A DNA stretch of 26,020 nucleotides, taken from positions 1 through 26,020 of the forward strand of contig JANBPT010000694.1 in the NCBI GenBank assembly GCA_027575765.1. The letters are read 5' to 3'. This document shows, piece by piece, positions 21,535 to 26,020 of this stretch (its first letter is position 1; each line of letters starts with the position of its first letter). Below the pieces are notes generated by a model. That model worked only from the letters and a program-made list of their open reading frames with translations. It made no database searches and was not told where the DNA came from. The translations under genes were made by a program, and so were the position numbers. This DNA is from Tieghemiomyces parasiticus (taxonomy: Eukaryota; Kickxellomycota; Dimargaritomycetes; Dimargaritales; Dimargaritaceae).

Positions 21535-21552
21535 ATATATATATATATATAT
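21535..21552. repeat. (AT)9 microsatellite between convergent genes
   Basis: Nine AT units end two bases before the stop codon of the minus-strand gene at 21555. The AT-rich tract lies where the 3' ends of two facing genes meet, so it may contribute to 3'-end formation. Confidence 0.8.
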
Positions 21553-21554
21553 TT

Positions 21555-22409
21555 TCAGTTGGAAATCGCTCGTCCGTCACTGAATAGAGAACTATCTACC
21601 GCCCTACGATCCTGATGAGATTGAGCCCTCTTTCGCTTCTCCGGGGCCTCACGAGTGCAAACGTATTGGGACACGAGGGGGAGCCGACGGGGTGGGAATA
21701 GGTCATTTCGGTGTTGCGCCGAAAACAGTTTGGGTCGGCGCTGCACGGAGACCATCTGGACGTTGAGCGGTGGAGGTGGCAAGCGATGAATCGACCTGAC
21801 CGTATCAAATAATTTCCGGTCCGGTATGATGTACGGTAGCGGCTGTTCCATCGTCTGTCGCTTCGGCGAGATCTCGCATCGAACGATGGCCTTGGCAAGT
21901 TTAAACCACGCCTCTGGATTCGACGGGCCCTGCCAGGCACTCCTGGATGGGTCGAGCATTTGATTAGGTAGGATGCGTTTAAACCGGTCGTACAGAAGGT
22001 ATGCCAAACCCGTGTCGTCGCAGGATCCGAGATACTGGGTACTGGACGGAATCCAGGTCGGGCTATTCTGGAAAGAAACCTCCTTATAGTCTATCTGGTA
22101 CCGCCAGTCCCCAAGTAGCTTGTCATCGTAGTGGCAGAAAAGGAACGTCGAGTCCGATCGGAATACGAAGATACCCGGGTGACTGGGATTCCCTAGGTAG
22201 GAAACGGCGTATAAATGATTGTGGGGCCGGATGGCCTGGGTGAGGTAAGGAGAGTTGGTCCGACGTTCGTACTGGCCAATATTGCGGTCGTAATTGCGAT
22301 AGCGATCGGTGGCATGATCCCTCCGGTAGCCGTAATCATGATCGTAGTCCTGGAAATCGTGGTTGTAGCTGACATCCATCTGGGGAGGGTAAGACAGTGG
22401 GACAGTCAA
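21555..22409 (-). CDS. Unrecognised 284-aa protein with Tyr/Asp/Arg-rich N-terminus
   Basis: An uninterrupted frame of 284 aa. Residues about 13-52 are rich in Tyr, Asp, Arg and His (for example NHDFQDYDHDYGYRRD), a low-complexity, probably disordered segment. Residues about 60-125 look globular, with alternating aromatic and hydrophobic residues (LYAVSYLG, GIFVFRSDSTFLFCHYDD, DWRYQIDYKEVSFQN). The C-terminal third is Arg/Pro-rich with basic clusters (EKRKRAQSHQDRR). There is no signal peptide, membrane helix or known catalytic motif, and I do not recognise a family. Support that it is a gene: its length, a TATA-like element about 65 bp upstream, its position convergent with the carrier, and a sensible stop. 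It may be lineage-specific. A short intron or a different start cannot be excluded. Confidence 0.6.
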   Translation of the reverse strand: MTVPLSYPPQMDVSYNHDFQDYDHDYGYRRDHATDRYRNYDRNIGQYERRTNSPYLTQAIRPHNHLYAVSYLGNPSHPGIFVFRSDSTFLFCHYDDKLLGDWRYQIDYKEVSFQNSPTWIPSSTQYLGSCDDTGLAYLLYDRFKRILPNQMLDPSRSAWQGPSNPEAWFKLAKAIVRCEISPKRQTMEQPLPYIIPDRKLFDTVRSIHRLPPPPLNVQMVSVQRRPKLFSAQHRNDLFPPRRLPLVSQYVCTREAPEKRKRAQSHQDRRAVDSSLFSDGRAISN

Positions 22410-24727
22410 AGGACCAAGTGCAGCTACCTCAGATAAAGTAAAGTTTGATTTGCGGTTAGCGTCGGCGGGGTAGCTTTAAATATCGCACCGTAGTAATGAC
22501 GGTGATTAACATCGCGGCACCGCTTGCGCCCCTTCCCCTGCGGCGCTGACGCCAAGTACTTTTGGAAGGTCCATAACCTCGCCTCCTCCCTTCTCTGTCG
22601 AAACCCAAGGTGAAGTTAGAGGGACGGTCATCTAAGGCTTCACGCTAGGATGGTTGATGGATCAATTCATGGCGCGGAAGCTAAGCGTGGTGAAGGAAGC
22701 GGTGGCTGAGGGGTCTGCTGCTGGGACAACGAGCAACATTCCTAGTGGCGCGGGGTAAGACTGCCATTAATAAAATAAGCCTGGGTGCAAAAATAATAAT
22801 AGCAGAGGTAGTGGGCCCCATGGACCACGAGGCCGAGGTAGAGTATAGTATTTGCTTATCCCCCCTTACCTCTATTGCCATGTTACCCCACAAGAACAAA
22901 ACCTCACCGAACCCGTCAATACAACCTCAGTGGTGGTTTTTATGTGGTTGCCCCAAAGGAATCAAGTGTGTAATAGTGAATGAAGATTCTTTTATCCACG
23001 GAAAACCCCTGTGCTGGGATCAACAAATTCACGAAGCCACCATTCTTTGAAAGGTAAGGTCTATGTGTGCTATCGGCTTTTTTTCAATGATTGGCCAATG
23101 CATGTAGTGGACAAACCTGAAGGGATAGGGAAAGCGATGCCGCATTAGTGATAGGGTGCTGTACGACGAGATTAAACTTAAAAGATTCGTGGCATTTTGA
23201 CTCGCCTATTGGATCGTGTCTCTGATCCCTATACTTGGGCGGGCGTATGGTTCGTTCAATTGTATGTGGGCATTATCGAAGGCTGGCACTGTACTTCCTT
23301 CGCCACAGTCTATAAACCTTTTGGCCGCCAGGAACTACCGTAGCCAACCCCAGTAGATAATGCCTCTAGAGTAGCCATTCCCTGATATCAAACAAATGGT
23401 TGACTCTATACTAAGCGGGCTAACCGCTGTCAATTATCAAGTGCGGCGGTTTAGGTTTGTACCGTATCAACTAGCTCTCGAGTAAGCACTTTTTCGACCC
23501 CTAGTGTGCCATGATAGGTGGCCGAGGGGCTCTGTCGCCCGAGTAAGTTGCCGAGTCATAAGGCCACCCAAACAGACAGCCCTGCCATGCTCCCACGCAC
23601 CCCATTGGGTTACGCACGCCTGTAATGGGCGGTATCTGGGGGCTCAACCCCCCCCCCTGGCGAGGTCAGGCCTGAAATGATACAGGTTACGTTTTCCCGG
23701 CTGATGGTTGTTATGGCCTGGTTTATTATTTGGAGAGCAAAGGGTGGCGTTCGCAATGCAAGTCAGAATATCAATGGCCGCAGCCGGGGCTCATTATCAC
23801 TGCGGATGACAACACCCTTTGTGGACGGGAGATGTAGGGCTTTCGCCACGGCCTGGGGTTCACGGCTGGGGCGGGCTGGTTATCCGACTGAGCAACACGC
23901 CAAACCTTACCAAGCCCTGGTGACAGGTGAAAGCTCATCTGGGGGAGCGCTTCTTCTTCTCTTCCGGCCTACACGGGGCTGAAACGGCGTAACTGTGGTG
24001 CGCATCGGGCCACGCAAGTTCGCCCTGCTGGTTTTATTATCTACGCTAGATGCGGACAGATGGATTATCGCCCTAATCCACTGGCGTTCGGCACTGGCCT
24101 TGCCACTGTTGCGGATAAGGTCCGACAGGGTCGCTCGCCATAGCTGACCGCGATCACGCGGTGCGTAGCACCTGACCCGTCCCGCCACTCCGATACTGGG
24201 AGATGGAAATATCATTCATGGTGGAGTTGGGTTTGGTCAAGGGCCCCGTAAGGGCTGATGTGTCTAATGAGCTGCTTACTCAGCAGGCCCTGCCACACAC
24301 TGCACACCCTTTCCCCGCCCCCCCGGACAACTCGCCAGAACAGCCGCCGGCAGCGAAGGGTTGGGTTACAGTGGCCTGAGGGTGCCACCGGGCCCTGCCT
24401 TGGCGACGCTTCCGCACTAAATTTTCGGCCGCCTCCACACCATAGCTGGGTTTTGATGCACTTCCTTCTATCGACCCTCTGGCCCACCCGCCGTTTTAGC
24501 GTGCCAGTATTCCATGCAATCCTGAGAAGCCACTACGGCTGTTCTGCCCCTTCCCATGATTCGCTGACAAATTGGCCCTCTCTCACCCCCCCCCAACCTC
24601 CCTTCCTCGGGACCTCTTCGCCCATGACACCGCCCCTCATTTGCTAGCCTTACACGCCGATTAACCAGTCAGCACCCTACGACGTAGCTGCTGCCATCAA
24701 TTCACCCCCCCATCCTCGACCCCTCAC
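22410..24727. other. Gene-free spacer
   Basis: No ORF with a recognisable domain was found (the longest are near 100-130 aa, for example 22745-23050 plus and 23907-24215 minus, with no motifs). A 10-base C run lies at 23648-23657 and another C run near 24588-24595. I see no RNA gene, mobile element or terminal repeat. Confidence 0.45.
22475..22483 (-). promoter_or_regulatory. TATA-like element upstream of the 284-aa gene
   Basis: ATATTTAAA on the minus strand, about 65 bp before the ATG at 22409. Confidence 0.35.
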
Positions 24728-24735
24728 TATATAAA
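24728..24735 (+). promoter_or_regulatory. Probable TATA box of GSH1
   Basis: TATATAAA on the plus strand, 518 bp before the GSH1 ATG. The distance is long but fits if an intron lies in the 5' leader (see the entry at 24895-25231). Dense pyrimidine-rich sequence fills the interval on the sense strand. Confidence 0.45.
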
Positions 24736-24894
24736 CTCCGGAGTGGAAGGCGCTGGCCAACTGCGTATTAATAATACCTTTTTCCCAGCCCCACTTGCCC
24801 GCTGAAACATCACGTAACGGTCTTACGTCGACCATCGATCAACGCTAGCCAGCCTGAGCGCATCAGGTAATTTGCTCGTCCGTTAGCTCCCAGG

Positions 24895-25231
24895 GTGAGC
24901 ACAGCCCACTGTGGACGGGCTGACAGACACTTTGGAGTGCTTTTTGGCCAACACCCGCATCACTGCCTTACTCGACTCACATATACTTTTTGTGACGTGC
25001 ACCTTATATGCTTACCTACCACCCCTCTCACCTACTCGGTCTGTCTGTCCCCAGACACCGTCCGTCCCTGGCTCCTGCGCTTTCACCGAGTCTCGGCCTC
25101 CCTCATTCGTCCTGGTGTCACATTCCGCCGCCTCCCCACTACCCGCCCGAATCGCTCGGTTGTCTCATTCGTCGCCCAGTCCACCCTTAGCTCCTCATTA
25201 GTCCACCTGACTGTCCCGCTCCCCTTCACAG
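24895..25231 (+). other. Possible 5'-leader intron of GSH1
   Basis: A GTGAGC donor at 24895 (or a CAG|GTAATT donor at 24867) and a pyrimidine-rich CCCCTTCACAG acceptor ending at 25231 would remove about 340-365 nt of leader, leaving 22 nt before the ATG. This would reconcile the distant TATA box with an ordinary leader length. It is inferred from splice consensus only. Confidence 0.3.
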
Positions 25232-25253
25232 CCTTCGCATTTCGCTGGTCACC

Positions 25254-26012
25254 ATGGGCCTGCTTTCGCTGGGTACGCCCCTCCACTGGGAGGAGGCCAA
25301 TAAGTACGCCGACCACGTCCGCAAGAACGGTATCGAGCAGTTCCTCAATATCTACCGCAAGAACAAAGATCGCCAGAACGACGCCCACCTATGGGGTGAC
25401 GAGGTAAGACGGGAACTTTGTTCGGGCTAAGGCATGATGAGGGCACCTGCTGTACACTGCACTATCTGATAAGGGCTTTGGAGATGCCACCTCGGTCCTG
25501 CTCGGGCGCAATACGGATAGCTGAGGATGGTCTTCCTCCTCCCCGCCCTTAGAATAGGGGAAACTTTCAACCCTGCACCTCTTACCTTATCTCTAAACCG
25601 GCCAACCGTCTTCTCTCGCCAACAACTTTAGATCGAATACATCGTCGTGTCCTTTGACGATGAGCACCGTAAGGCCCGTATCTCGGTGCGAGCATACGAC
25701 ATGCTTGCGCGGCTGACGAAAAAGGAACAGGAGGCTAACACCCCCGAAAAACTGTAAGTTCCCCGGTGCGCCGAATGCCCGCCACTCCACCACCCGCCTG
25801 TGTGACCCCTCATCACTGGCATATGAGAAAGTGGGCGACTCCCAGTGTAAGATTGGGCTAACGACATATGATCCACCGATTCCGCCATCGTTATCTGTCA
25901 CTGACCCCCCCCCACACACACACACCCTACGCTCAATTCTTCTCCCTCCCGCGTGATAGCGCCGCCCTGCAGTCCCTCTGGCGACCTGAATACGGCCGGT
26001 TCATGTTGGAAG
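25254..26012 (+). CDS. GSH1: Glutamate-cysteine ligase catalytic subunit, 5' part (3 exons, runs off window)
   Basis: Exons 25254-25403, 25632-25753 and 25960-26012. Introns are 228 and 206 bp (GTAAGA...TAG, GTAAGT...TAG), and another donor, GTAATT, starts at 26013. The first 108 residues are present: MGLLSLGTPLHWEEANKYAD at the start, the GIEQFLNIY stretch, WGDEIEYIVVSFDD with the acidic metal-site residues of this family, and the WRPEYGRFMLEG stretch at the end. These match eukaryotic GCLC/Gsh1 closely and in order. The enzyme joins glutamate and cysteine using ATP, the rate-limiting step of glutathione synthesis in the cytosol. The full protein would be roughly 640-700 aa, so most of the gene lies to the right. 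Exon 3 is only 53 nt. No defects are seen in the visible part. Confidence 0.96.
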
Positions 26013-26020
26013 GTAATTAG

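Noticed and set aside
24895..25407. 170-aa plus-strand ORF overlapping the GSH1 start
   Set aside because: Its frame differs from the clear Gsh1 frame at 25254 and it translates leader or intron sequence.

Overview
The window reads as nuclear DNA of a filamentous fungus, probably an early-diverging lineage. Reasons: spliceosomal introns of about 150-260 bp with GTAAGN or GTACGT donors and TAG/CAG acceptors, pyrimidine-rich leaders, TATA boxes, and fungal-type housekeeping proteins (Ypt6/Rab6, Bud31/G10, glutamate-cysteine ligase, a mitochondrial carrier, a Ser/Thr-rich secreted wall-type protein). The species cannot be fixed from the sequence alone. Coding DNA is GC-rich and most spacers are long.

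Layout. 1-7079 has no confident gene. It holds one plausible first exon on the minus strand (673-770), a roughly 2 kb stretch that is purine-rich on the plus strand, two clear hairpins and poly-G runs. 7080-9274 (minus) is a 4-coumarate-CoA-ligase-like acyl-CoA synthetase in four exons; splicing gives 550 aa with no frame break. 9934-11976 (minus) is an intronless 680-aa DUF4140/DUF4139 protein. 11977-14443 is a spacer with two unassigned TATA boxes. 14444-16267 (plus) is a 607-aa secreted Ser/Thr/Pro-rich protein with a degenerate repeat of about 37 residues. 16751-17561 (minus) is Ypt6/Rab6 in two exons. 18427-19057 (plus) is Bud31 in two exons. 19976-21396 (plus) is a mitochondrial carrier in three exons. 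21555-22409 (minus) is an unrecognised Tyr/Asp/Arg-rich protein facing the carrier. 22410-25253 is a long spacer ending in the promoter and leader of GSH1. 25254-26012 (plus) is the first three exons of GSH1; the gene runs off the right edge.

The genes do not form one pathway. They cover Golgi traffic, splicing, mitochondrial transport, glutathione synthesis, acyl activation and the cell surface, which is typical of unlinked eukaryotic genes. The points most worth a second look are the altered active-site motifs of the acyl-CoA ligase, the periodic repeat in the secreted protein, the unrecognised 284-aa protein, and the candidate gene start at the left edge. I found no CRISPR array, transposase, reverse transcriptase, rRNA or convincing tRNA, and no evidence of a novel multi-gene system.
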